Shown: positions 1-5,053 of the stretch, in pieces | How positions within the stretch are numbered: the first letter of the stretch is position 1 | Layout: every line of letters begins with the position of its first letter | From: Arthrobacter sp. | Lineage (GTDB): Bacteria > Actinomycetota > Actinomycetes > Actinomycetales > Micrococcaceae | Direction: 5' to 3' | Assembly (NCBI GenBank): GCA_030146405.1 | Contig: JASLBS010000193.1 | Span: 1-7,373, forward strand | Length of the DNA stretch: 7,373 bases | Program-made: the position numbers and the translations under genes | Notes under the pieces: generated by a model | The model's input: only the letters and a program-made list of their open reading frames with translations | What the model was told of the DNA's origin: nothing | Database searches by the model: none

Positions 1-308
1 ACATTCTCCGGGCTGCCGTCGAGACCCATGGCATCACCGGCTGTGTGGCGGATGGTGCCGAACTTCGTCGCGATGACGACGTCGTCCCTCCTGTCCCTGA
101 GGGCACGGCCCACCAGCTCCTCGTTGGTGTAGGGCCCGTACATCTCCGCCGTGTCGAAGAAGGTGACACCGAGTTCGAGGGCGCGGTGGAGGGTCCTGGT
201 GGCGCCGGGATCGTCCTTGCCGCTCCCCGTATAGAACGCCGACATGCCCATGCAACCGAGTCCGAGTCGGGAGACGTCGAGGCCGGAGCCGAGAGTGATG
301 GTTCTCAT
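1..308 (-). CDS. Aldo/keto reductase, N-terminal fragment (runs off the left edge)
   Basis: This is the first 102 codons of a cytoplasmic NAD(P)H-dependent aldo/keto reductase, a family that reduces aldehydes and ketones on a TIM-barrel fold. The start is ATG at 308-306, with AAGG at 320-317 eight bases upstream. The protein opens MRTITLGSGLDVSRLGLGCM, followed by GMS, typical of AKR13/YakC-like members. Three of the four classical catalytic residues are visible: Asp52 and Tyr57 in DTAEMYG, and Lys82 in TKFG. The catalytic His and the NADP-binding C-terminal half lie outside the window; family members are usually about 320-340 residues. The gene is divergent from a TetR regulator across a 115-bp gap that holds a palindromic operator, so repression by that regulator is likely (inference). 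The family call is firm; the substrate cannot be read from the sequence. Confidence 0.93.
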   Translation of the reverse strand, partial: MRTITLGSGLDVSRLGLGCMGMSAFYTGSGKDDPGATRTLHRALELGVTFFDTAEMYGPYTNEELVGRALRDRRDDVVIATKFGTIRHTAGDAMGLDGSPEN

Positions 309-344
309 GGAGACCGCCTTGATGGAGGGAGTGGTGCCTCGGAC

Positions 345-373
345 AGAGTACGCGCGCTCCGCAGCACTGTGTA
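345..373 (-). promoter_or_regulatory. Candidate promoter for the aldo/keto reductase
   Basis: On the minus strand, TACACA (373-368) and TACTCT (350-345) are separated by 17 bp and match the -35 and -10 consensus at 4/6 and 3/6 positions. This would give a leader of roughly 30 bases before the ATG at 308. An alternative -10, TAAGAT (386-381, 4/6), lies directly beside the palindrome and would give a longer leader. Which one is used cannot be decided by eye. Confidence 0.35.
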
Positions 374-387
374 CGGCATGATCTTAG

Positions 388-402
388 TTGCACGGTGTGC
401 AA
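388..402. promoter_or_regulatory. Palindromic operator, probably bound by the adjacent TetR regulator
   Basis: TTGCACGGTGTGCAA is a perfect inverted repeat with 6-bp arms and a 3-bp spacer. It lies between the divergent aldo/keto reductase and TetR genes, and its left arm doubles as a possible -35 element for the regulator. TetR-family dimers typically bind palindromes of about this size in the divergent gap next to their own gene. Binding at this position could shut both directions. The palindrome is seen directly; the assignment to this TetR protein is inferred from position. Confidence 0.7.
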
Positions 403-417
403 GTTCACCTCTACTGT
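388..417 (+). promoter_or_regulatory. Candidate promoter of the TetR gene, overlapping the operator
   Basis: TTGCAC (388-393) as -35 and TACTGT (412-417) as -10 are 18 bp apart. Exactly six bases separate the -10 from the GTG at 424, so transcription would start at or next to the start codon, giving a leaderless mRNA. The -35 is the left arm of the palindrome, which fits autorepression. The -10 matches consensus only at TA...T. Confidence 0.45.
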
Positions 418-423
418 GGGACC

Positions 424-1077
424 GTGCCGAGTACTACCGATACCTCCGGGCCCCTGGGCCGCCGTGAGCAGAACAAGATCGATACGCACCGGGCCATCGC
501 GGATGCTGCTTTCGACCTGGCCCGCTCCGTGGGGCCCGGTGCTTTCACCGTCGACCAGATCGCCGAGCGCGCCGGTGTCTCCCGGCGGACGTTCTTCAAC
601 TACTTCCACAGTGCGGAGGAAGCCCTCACCGTCCGTACCGACGGTTTCCTGGAGCTGGCCATCGAGGTCTTCGCCACACTGCCGCAGGACGAGCCGGTCT
701 TCGATTCGATGATCAGGTGTTTCACGGAGACCACCCGCATGGAGGGGCTCTCGCAGCACGGAGAGCTTTTCCGCATGGCTGCCGGCAACCCGGAACTGCT
801 GCGTGCGCAACTCCATTCATGGGAGCGCGCCGAGGTGCGGATCGTCGAAGCGCTGAGCGGACGGCTCGGCCCATCCGCATCGAACCTCTACCTCACCGCC
901 GTCGTGGGCTGTGTCCTCTCTTGCACCAGGGCGGCACTCCAGGACTGGGCCGCAGACCGGCAGGTCGGCGATCATTCGGGTGCGGAGCTCGAAGCGCGGA
1001 TCCTCGCAGCCCTGTCCATGCTGCGGGACGGCTTCCCGGACCCGACGGCCGGCACCCCTTCTTTCCCGAACTCCTGA
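424..1077 (+). CDS. TetR/AcrR-family transcriptional regulator
   Basis: This is a 217-residue one-component repressor-type protein. The N-terminal DNA-binding domain is clear: RREQNKIDTHRAIADAAF starts the first helix, and the helix-turn-helix follows at about residues 41-66 (FTVDQIAERAGVSRR, then TFFNYFHSAEEAL), which is the canonical TetR pattern. The rest is an all-helical ligand-binding and dimerisation domain too divergent to name a ligand. I chose GTG 424 because the longer reading from TTG 388 would start inside the operator and lacks a ribosome site, while GTG 424 sits six bases after a TACTGT -10. The gene lies 34 bp upstream of the MMPL exporter on the same strand and is divergent from the aldo/keto reductase, so it probably controls both. 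Length is normal for the family. Confidence 0.93.
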   Translation: MPSTTDTSGPLGRREQNKIDTHRAIADAAFDLARSVGPGAFTVDQIAERAGVSRRTFFNYFHSAEEALTVRTDGFLELAIEVFATLPQDEPVFDSMIRCFTETTRMEGLSQHGELFRMAAGNPELLRAQLHSWERAEVRIVEALSGRLGPSASNLYLTAVVGCVLSCTRAALQDWAADRQVGDHSGAELEARILAALSMLRDGFPDPTAGTPSFPNS

Positions 1078-1111
1078 ACATCCTCCACTTCTCCCCTGCA
1101 AGGACCATCCC

Positions 1112-3676
1112 ATGGCTTTTCTGCTCTATCGGCTCGGCTCGTTCGCGTTTCGGATGCGATGGTGGGTCATCTCGGCCTGGCTCGCGATCATGCTCGCCGT
1201 GGGCGGCGCCGCCATCGCCTTCTCCGGCACCCTGACCAACAACTTCAGCATCCCGGGCACCGAGTCCCAGCGGATCTCCGACCGCCTGCGGGACGAGCTA
1301 CCGGAGGCGGTGGGTGGCACGGGCACCGTGGTGTTCTCCACGAGCGACGACGTCGCCTTCACCGACGACCAGCGCGAGGACGTGCAGGCGGCGCTGGCCG
1401 ACATCGCGGAGCTCGACGGCGTGCGTGGAGTCGTGGACCCGTTCGAGGTCGCCGACCAGGTGGCCGGGGGCCGCTCGGAGCTCGACGCCGGACGTGAGGA
1501 ACTCCAGGCCAGCGAGGCGCAACTGACCGCGGGTGAGGAGCAGCTCACGCAGGGACAGGCCCAGCTCGACCAGCAACGGACGCAGTTCGAACAGGCCGGG
1601 GACTCCCTGCCGGCCGCGCAGCGGACCGCCACCGAGCAGCAGCTCACGCAGGGACAGGCTCAACTCGACGCCAGCAGGGAAGAGCTCGAGGAGGGCCGCG
1701 AGCAATTCGAAGCGGGCAGGACCGAGCTGGAGCTCGCCGAACGGCAGCTCGAGGCCTCGTCCGGAGTGAGCATCCTCGCCGAGGACGGCAGTGCCGCCGC
1801 AGCCAGTATCCAGTTCGAGCAGCAGATCGACGGCGTGCCGCCCGAGCTGCGGGAACAGGTACAGGACGAGGCCGCCTCGGTGGAAGCGAGCGGTGTGACC
1901 GTCGACTTCAGCCGGGAGATCGTCGAGGACGTCTCCGGCCTCGCCGGCGCCACGGAGATCATCGGCATCGCCGTAGCCGCGATCGTCCTGATCGTCATGC
2001 TGGGGACACTGGTCGCCGCCGGGTTGCCACTCCTCATGGCCCTGGTCGGCGTGGGCGTCGGTGTGGGAATCACCTTCGCCCTGTCCGGGGTGATCGAGAT
2101 GAACAGCGTCTCGCCCGTCCTGGCCCTGATGCTCGGCCTCGCGGTGGGAATCGACTACTCACTCTTCATCGTGAATCGGCACCGGACCCAGCTGCTGCGC
2201 GGCATGGAGCTGCGGGAGTCCGTGGCACGGGCCACCGGCACGGCTGGCAACGCGGTGATGTTCGCGGGTATCACCGTCGTGGTCGCCCTGGCGGCGCTCG
2301 CCGTCCCGGGTCTGCCCTTCCTCACCATCATGGGACTGTCCGCGGCCGGGACGGTGGCGGTCGCCGTCCTCGTGGCACTGACCCTCACCCCGGCCCTCCT
2401 GGGCCTGATCGGGACGCGCCTGATCTCCAAACGTCGCTGGGAGAGGCAGAACCACGGGCCCAAGCACTCTGCCGCCGTTCCGTCGGAAACGCAGAACGGG
2501 ATGTCGGCGGCGGACACGCAGGCGGCCAGGGGTACCGGCTGGGGCGGACTGGTCACGCGGAAGCCGGTAATCACCGTGCTCGCCGGAGTGATCGCGCTCG
2601 GTGTGGTGGCGCTGCCTGCCACGCAGCTCCGGGTCGGGCTGCCCGACGGCGGCAGCGAGCCCACGGACTCCACGGCCTTCCAGGCCTACAGCACCATCGG
2701 CGACAGGTTCGGGGCCGGGACCAACGGTCCGCTGATCGTCGTCGGGTCCATGCCGGAGACGGCGGACGACGCCGAGCTGACCGCACTGCAGCTGGACGTC
2801 AACGATCTCCTCCTCGAAGTGCCCGACGTCGCGGCTGCCGTTCCTGCCACGGTGAGCGAGAACGGGCGGACCGCCATCTTCCAGGTGATCCCGGAGGAAG
2901 GGCCGGCCAGCGAGACCACCGAGAACCTGGTACGTGATCTCCGTGAAGCCTCCGACGAGTTCGAGGCACAGACCGGCGTGGCCATCTCCGTGACCGGGCA
3001 GACCGCGGCGAACATCGACGTCTCGGCGAAACTGATGGAGGCGTTGCCGCTGTACCTCGGGATCGTGGTGGGGCTCTCGCTCATCCTGCTGCTGCTGGTG
3101 TTCCGCTCGATCCTGGTGCCGCTGATCGCCACGGCCGGATTCCTGCTCTCGCTCCTGGCGAGCTTCGGAGCCACGGTGGCCATCTACCAGTGGGGGTGGC
3201 TGAGTGCGATCTTCGGTGTGACCAACCCGGGCCCCATTCTGAGCTTCCTGCCGATCATCCTGATCGGGGTGCTCTTCGGCCTGGCCATGGACTACCAGAT
3301 GTTCCTGGTCTCCGGCATGCGCGAGGCGTACGTGCACGGCGACGACCCGAAGGCTGCCGTGCGCATCGGCTTCAGCCATGGTGCCCGGGTGGTCACGGCA
3401 GCGGCGATCATCATGGTGTCCGTCTTCGCCGGTTTCGTGTTCTCACACCTCTCCATGGTGCGTCCGATCGGCTTCGGACTGGCGTTCGGAGTGCTGCTGG
3501 ATGCTTTCGTGGTGCGCATGACCCTGGTCCCGGCCACCATGTACCTGCTGGGCAAGCGCGCCTGGTGGTTGCCTGCCTGGCTGGACCGGATCCTGCCCGA
3601 CGTCGACGTGGAGGGCGCCAAGCTGCTCCGCAACGAGGAGGAGCAGGAGAAGGAGCAGGAGAAGGTCTCCGCTTGA
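1112..3676 (+). CDS. MMPL/RND-superfamily membrane exporter with heptad-repeat loop
   Basis: This 854-residue inner-membrane transporter has two homologous halves, the MMPL/YdfJ type, presumably proton-driven. TM1 is at about residues 17-38, a long extracytoplasmic loop runs to about 281, and TM2-6 lie at about 283-439. A polar linker (about 440-485) precedes TM7, a second loop (about 505-645) and TM8-12. Both Asp-Tyr pairs of the MMPL proton relay are present: Asp348-Tyr349 in GIDYSLF and Asp727-Tyr728 in AMDYQMF, so the pump looks functional. The first loop holds twelve heptads (residues 123-218), predicted to form a coiled-coil hairpin. The C-terminus is a Glu/Lys-rich tail. ATG 1112 has AAGGA at 1100-1104, seven bases upstream; an upstream in-frame start at 911 would lie within the TetR gene and add a non-membrane tail. 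It is probably cotranscribed with and controlled by the TetR protein. Cargo is unknown; lipid or hydrophobic drug export are the usual family roles. Confidence 0.94.
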   Translation: MAFLLYRLGSFAFRMRWWVISAWLAIMLAVGGAAIAFSGTLTNNFSIPGTESQRISDRLRDELPEAVGGTGTVVFSTSDDVAFTDDQREDVQAALADIAELDGVRGVVDPFEVADQVAGGRSELDAGREELQASEAQLTAGEEQLTQGQAQLDQQRTQFEQAGDSLPAAQRTATEQQLTQGQAQLDASREELEEGREQFEAGRTELELAERQLEASSGVSILAEDGSAAAASIQFEQQIDGVPPELREQVQDEAASVEASGVTVDFSREIVEDVSGLAGATEIIGIAVAAIVLIVMLGTLVAAGLPLLMALVGVGVGVGITFALSGVIEMNSVSPVLALMLGLAVGIDYSLFIVNRHRTQLLRGMELRESVARATGTAGNAVMFAGITVVVALAALAVPGLPFLTIMGLSAAGTVAVAVLVALTLTPALLGLIGTRLISKRRWERQNHGPKHSAAVPSETQNGMSAADTQAARGTGWGGLVTRKPVITVLAGVIALGVVALPATQLRVGLPDGGSEPTDSTAFQAYSTIGDRFGAGTNGPLIVVGSMPETADDAELTALQLDVNDLLLEVPDVAAAVPATVSENGRTAIFQVIPEEGPASETTENLVRDLREASDEFEAQTGVAISVTGQTAANIDVSAKLMEALPLYLGIVVGLSLILLLLVFRSILVPLIATAGFLLSLLASFGATVAIYQWGWLSAIFGVTNPGPILSFLPIILIGVLFGLAMDYQMFLVSGMREAYVHGDDPKAAVRIGFSHGARVVTAAAIIMVSVFAGFVFSHLSMVRPIGFGLAFGVLLDAFVVRMTLVPATMYLLGKRAWWLPAWLDRILPDVDVEGAKLLRNEEEQEKEQEKVSA
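1541..1669 (+). repeat. Internal direct repeat in the exporter coiled-coil region
   Basis: The 20-mer CAGCTCACGCAGGGACAGGC occurs at 1541-1560 and again at 1640-1659. The following ten bases also match except for two substitutions (1561-1570 versus 1660-1669). The offset is 99 bp, or 33 codons, so the repeat is in frame. Both copies encode a QLTQGQA heptad followed by QLD. Identity at silent positions points to a relatively recent internal duplication or gene conversion rather than protein-level constraint alone. Confidence 0.85.
3641..3664 (+). repeat. 12-bp perfect tandem duplication in the exporter C-terminus
   Basis: GAGCAGGAGAAG is repeated twice without mismatch (3641-3652 and 3653-3664), encoding EQEK twice. 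It forms most of the charged tail after the last membrane segment, four codons before the stop. It is a candidate slippage site where strains may differ in copy number. Confidence 0.85.
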
Positions 3677-3678
3677 GT

Positions 3679-3717
3679 GGATGCCCTGGTGCTGGTGTCA
3701 CACGCACCAGGGCATCC
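3679..3717. terminator. Strong hairpin terminator after the exporter, probably bidirectional
   Basis: GGATGCCCTGGTGC (3679-3692) pairs perfectly with GCACCAGGGCATCC (3704-3717), giving a 14-bp stem with an 11-base loop. It begins two bases after the exporter stop codon. There is no T-tract, which is common for terminators in high-GC actinobacteria. Because the YitT gene converges from the other side (its stop is at 3766), the same hairpin could end both transcripts. Confidence 0.85.
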
Positions 3718-3734
3718 TCGCAAGGAGGAACCCG

Positions 3735-3800
3735 GTGATGCCCACGGGATCCCGGCTGACAGGCGCTACGCCCCCAGGTAACGCCCGGGCCGGTGGTTGA
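3735..3800 (+). CDS. Speculative mini-ORF with a perfect Shine-Dalgarno sequence
   Basis: AAGGAGG at 3722-3728 is the strongest ribosome-binding sequence in the window. It is followed by GTG (3735) and ATG (3738), six and nine bases downstream, opening a 20-21 codon frame that ends at TGA 3798-3800. The peptide from the ATG reads MPTGSRLTGATPPGNARAGG, with no membrane segment or recognisable motif. It lies just beyond the exporter terminator, and its last 35 bases are antisense to the end of the YitT gene. It would need read-through or its own promoter, and I see no clear one. It could be a real small protein, the relic of a deleted gene's ribosome site, or chance. Confidence 0.2.
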   Translation: MMPTGSRLTGATPPGNARAGG

Positions 3801-4404
3801 GGGCCAGCACCAGGTTGAGGAGTACCGCCCCGACCGCGGACAGCAGTACCGCCGAGGGTGGGACGACGCTGAACGCCGCCAGCACGATCGCGGTGTCGAG
3901 GGCCATCTGCACGTAGCCGGCGCGCCAGTTCAGGCGCTCCTGCAGGATGAGCGCCAGGATGTTGAAGCCGCCCAGGCTGGCCTTGTGCCGGAAGAGGATC
4001 AGGAGACCCACGCCCGCGAGCATGTTGCCGGCGAGAGCCGCGTACAGAGGGTCGGGCGACAGCCCGCCGAGTGCCCACGGATGCAGGTAGGAGAGCCCGG
4101 ACACCAGGGCGACGGCGGCGATCGTCCTGAGCGTGAAGTCCCAGCCCTTCTTCCACACGGCAAGGGCGAAGAACGGGATGTTCACGGCGAAGAAGAGGAT
4201 GCTGAAGGGCATCCCACCGACATAGCTCAGGAGTAGCGCGAGTCCTGCCGTGCCACCGGTGACCGCAGCGCTCGTCTTCAGGAGGAACAGGCCGAGGGAC
4301 ACGGTGAAGGCTCCGGTGACGATGCCGAGGATGTCCTCGAGCACGGAGTGCCGAACGATCATGTCCGGTCCCGTGCGTCCGGCGTGCGGGGTCGTAGTAC
4401 TCAT
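3766..4404 (-). CDS. YitT-family membrane protein without DUF2179 tail
   Basis: This 212-residue integral membrane protein has about six hydrophobic segments (near residues 24-42, 50-64, 66-83, 92-107, 119-138 and 167-202). The YitT (formerly DUF161) signatures are visible: TSAAVTGGTAG at 44-54 and HKASLGGFNILAL at 140-152. The biochemical function of the family is not established. Bacillus-type YitT proteins are about 280 residues and end in a cytoplasmic DUF2179 domain. Here the protein stops soon after the last membrane segment (LNHRPGRYLGA), so that domain is absent. I use ATG 4404, which lies six bases after a TACTTT -10-like motif and has no Shine-Dalgarno sequence. Met15 (4362-4360) is the alternative start. 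The gene converges on the exporter and is followed by the shared hairpin. Confidence 0.88.
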   Translation of the reverse strand: MSTTTPHAGRTGPDMIVRHSVLEDILGIVTGAFTVSLGLFLLKTSAAVTGGTAGLALLLSYVGGMPFSILFFAVNIPFFALAVWKKGWDFTLRTIAAVALVSGLSYLHPWALGGLSPDPLYAALAGNMLAGVGLLILFRHKASLGGFNILALILQERLNWRAGYVQMALDTAIVLAAFSVVPPSAVLLSAVGAVLLNLVLALNHRPGRYLGA

Positions 4405-4416
4405 GGCCGAAAAGTA
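4405..4416 (-). promoter_or_regulatory. Candidate -10 of the YitT gene implying a leaderless mRNA
   Basis: On the minus strand TACTTT (4416-4411) is followed by six bases (TCGGCC) and then ATG. GATACT (4418-4413) is an overlapping alternative. No purine-rich ribosome site precedes the start. No convincing -35 was found at 16-18 bp, so the call rests on spacing and the TANNNT pattern. Confidence 0.4.
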
Positions 4417-4453
4417 TCACCGGTCCTGTGCCACGAACGACACGGCGAGTGTC

Positions 4454-4476
4454 CCGGCGGGCGGATCACCCGCCGG
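4454..4476 (-). terminator. GC hairpin downstream of the STAS-like gene
   Basis: CCGGCGGG (4454-4461) pairs perfectly with CCCGCCGG (4469-4476) around a 7-base loop. It lies about 60 bases after the stop of the minus-strand STAS-like gene and before the YitT promoter. It would separate the two same-strand genes transcriptionally. There is no T-tract. The rest of the 4405-4534 gap shows only a short direct repeat, CATCCGGCG at 4494-4502 and 4508-4516, of unclear meaning. Confidence 0.5.
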
Positions 4477-4534
4477 TGGTGAGCGGCACCGACCATCCGG
4501 CGTGCTTCATCCGGCGCGGTCTACTCGGCGCGGG

Positions 4535-4924
4535 TCACTCGGTGCTGATCACCAGGACATCCGGCCTCGATGTCGCGATGGTGCGTCCGGCGGAGGACAA
4601 CCACGCACGAGCCTCTGCGACGTGCTCGAAGTAGCGGGTACGGCTTCGGGACTGGGTGATGAAGGCGGCGATCACCCTGTCCACGGGATCGCTCCCCACG
4701 AGCCCGATCGGTCCGACGTGCCGGTACTGCAGGAGGGCCGAGCGGGCGGCTGGGGTGATGTGCCGGATGAGGCTGAGGTGGATGAGCACGGGCAGGGAGG
4801 GCCAACCGGGGAAGTGGGAGATGGTGTTCGCGAGGACGTCGAGTTCCGCGGGCCCGATCACGATGCCGGGACGCCAGATCAGTTCCAGGGATCCTGCTAC
4901 CTGGACGAGCGTGAAATCCTCCAC
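4535..4924 (-). CDS. Small soluble protein resembling SpoIIAA/STAS-like domains
   Basis: This is a 129-residue protein with no signal peptide or membrane segment. The alternating pattern is a beta-rich start (FTLVQVAGSLELIW), a helix, a beta strand (LPVLIHLSL, 44-52), a helix (TPAARSALLQY, 57-67), a strand with GPIGLVGSD (71-79), a helix (VDRVIAAFITQ) and a final RYFEHVAEARAWL (97-109). It resembles the STAS/SEC14-like (SpoIIAA-like) fold, in which the last motif is typical. The family match is by eye and moderate. The start is GTG 4924-4922, supported by GGAGAAGGG at 4940-4932, seven bases upstream. A perfect hairpin lies just 5' of that ribosome site. It is divergent from the epimerase-type gene across 129 bp. 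Anti-sigma antagonist partners are not present in the window, so no regulatory role can be assigned. Confidence 0.75.
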   Translation of the reverse strand: MEDFTLVQVAGSLELIWRPGIVIGPAELDVLANTISHFPGWPSLPVLIHLSLIRHITPAARSALLQYRHVGPIGLVGSDPVDRVIAAFITQSRSRTRYFEHVAEARAWLSSAGRTIATSRPDVLVISTE

Positions 4925-4931
4925 AGCAACA

Positions 4932-4963
4932 CCCTTCTCCGGCGGTGCCCGCCTGTGCGGGCA
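4932..4963 (-). promoter_or_regulatory. Leader hairpin plus Shine-Dalgarno of the STAS-like gene
   Basis: TGCCCGC (4946-4952) and GCGGGCA (4957-4963) form a perfect 7-bp stem with a four-base loop. On the minus strand the hairpin ends five bases before the ribosome site GGAGAAGGG (4940-4932), which is seven bases from the GTG start. If it is transcribed it sits in the 5' leader and could shape ribosome access; otherwise it could be a DNA operator upstream of or within the promoter. I could not identify a convincing -10 for this gene in 4964-5053. Confidence 0.45.
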
Positions 4964-5041
4964 TTCCTAGTGGCAGTTTCGCACCAGACGGCCCGGACGC
5001 ATAACCGCGGCGGACAGCCGAGGCGGGAGTGGCCGCGGGGA

Positions 5042-5053
5042 TACAGTTCTGGA
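5042..5053 (+). promoter_or_regulatory. Candidate -10 of the SDR gene implying a leaderless mRNA
   Basis: TACAGT (5042-5047, 4/6 to consensus) is followed by exactly six bases (TCTGGA) and then ATG 5054. There is no usable Shine-Dalgarno sequence. No recognisable -35 is present at 17-18 bp. The geometry matches that of the TetR and YitT genes in this window. Confidence 0.45.

Noticed and set aside
388..423. TTG/GTG start codons giving a longer TetR protein
   Set aside because: These codons fall in the operator palindrome and lack ribosome sites; GTG 424 fits the leaderless geometry.
34..816. 260-codon minus-strand ORF over the reductase/TetR region
   Set aside because: It overlaps the true reductase in another frame and is antisense to TetR; the real reductase is the open frame ending at the window edge.
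911..1111. Upstream start for the exporter
   Set aside because: It lies inside the TetR gene and adds a Ser/Arg/Pro-rich tail; ATG 1112 has a good ribosome site and begins right before TM1.
2159..3379. 406-codon minus-strand ORF antisense to the exporter
   Set aside because: Its composition (His/Arg/Gly/Asp-rich) is that of a shadow frame of a high-GC gene, and the opposite strand encodes a clear MMPL protein.
4494..4516. CATCCGGCG direct repeat as a possible iteron or operator
   Set aside because: There are only two close copies of nine bases and no further regular spacing, so it is not enough to call a site.
5005..5038. CCGCGGC / GCCGCGG inverted repeat upstream of the SDR gene
   Set aside because: The arms are short and pure GC, and the 20-bp spacer is long; such matches are expected by chance here.
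4250..5053. 268-codon in-frame extension upstream of the SDR ATG on the plus strand
   Set aside because: The encoded stretch has no fold signature, runs antisense through the YitT and STAS-like genes, and the Rossmann N-terminus begins exactly at ATG 5054.
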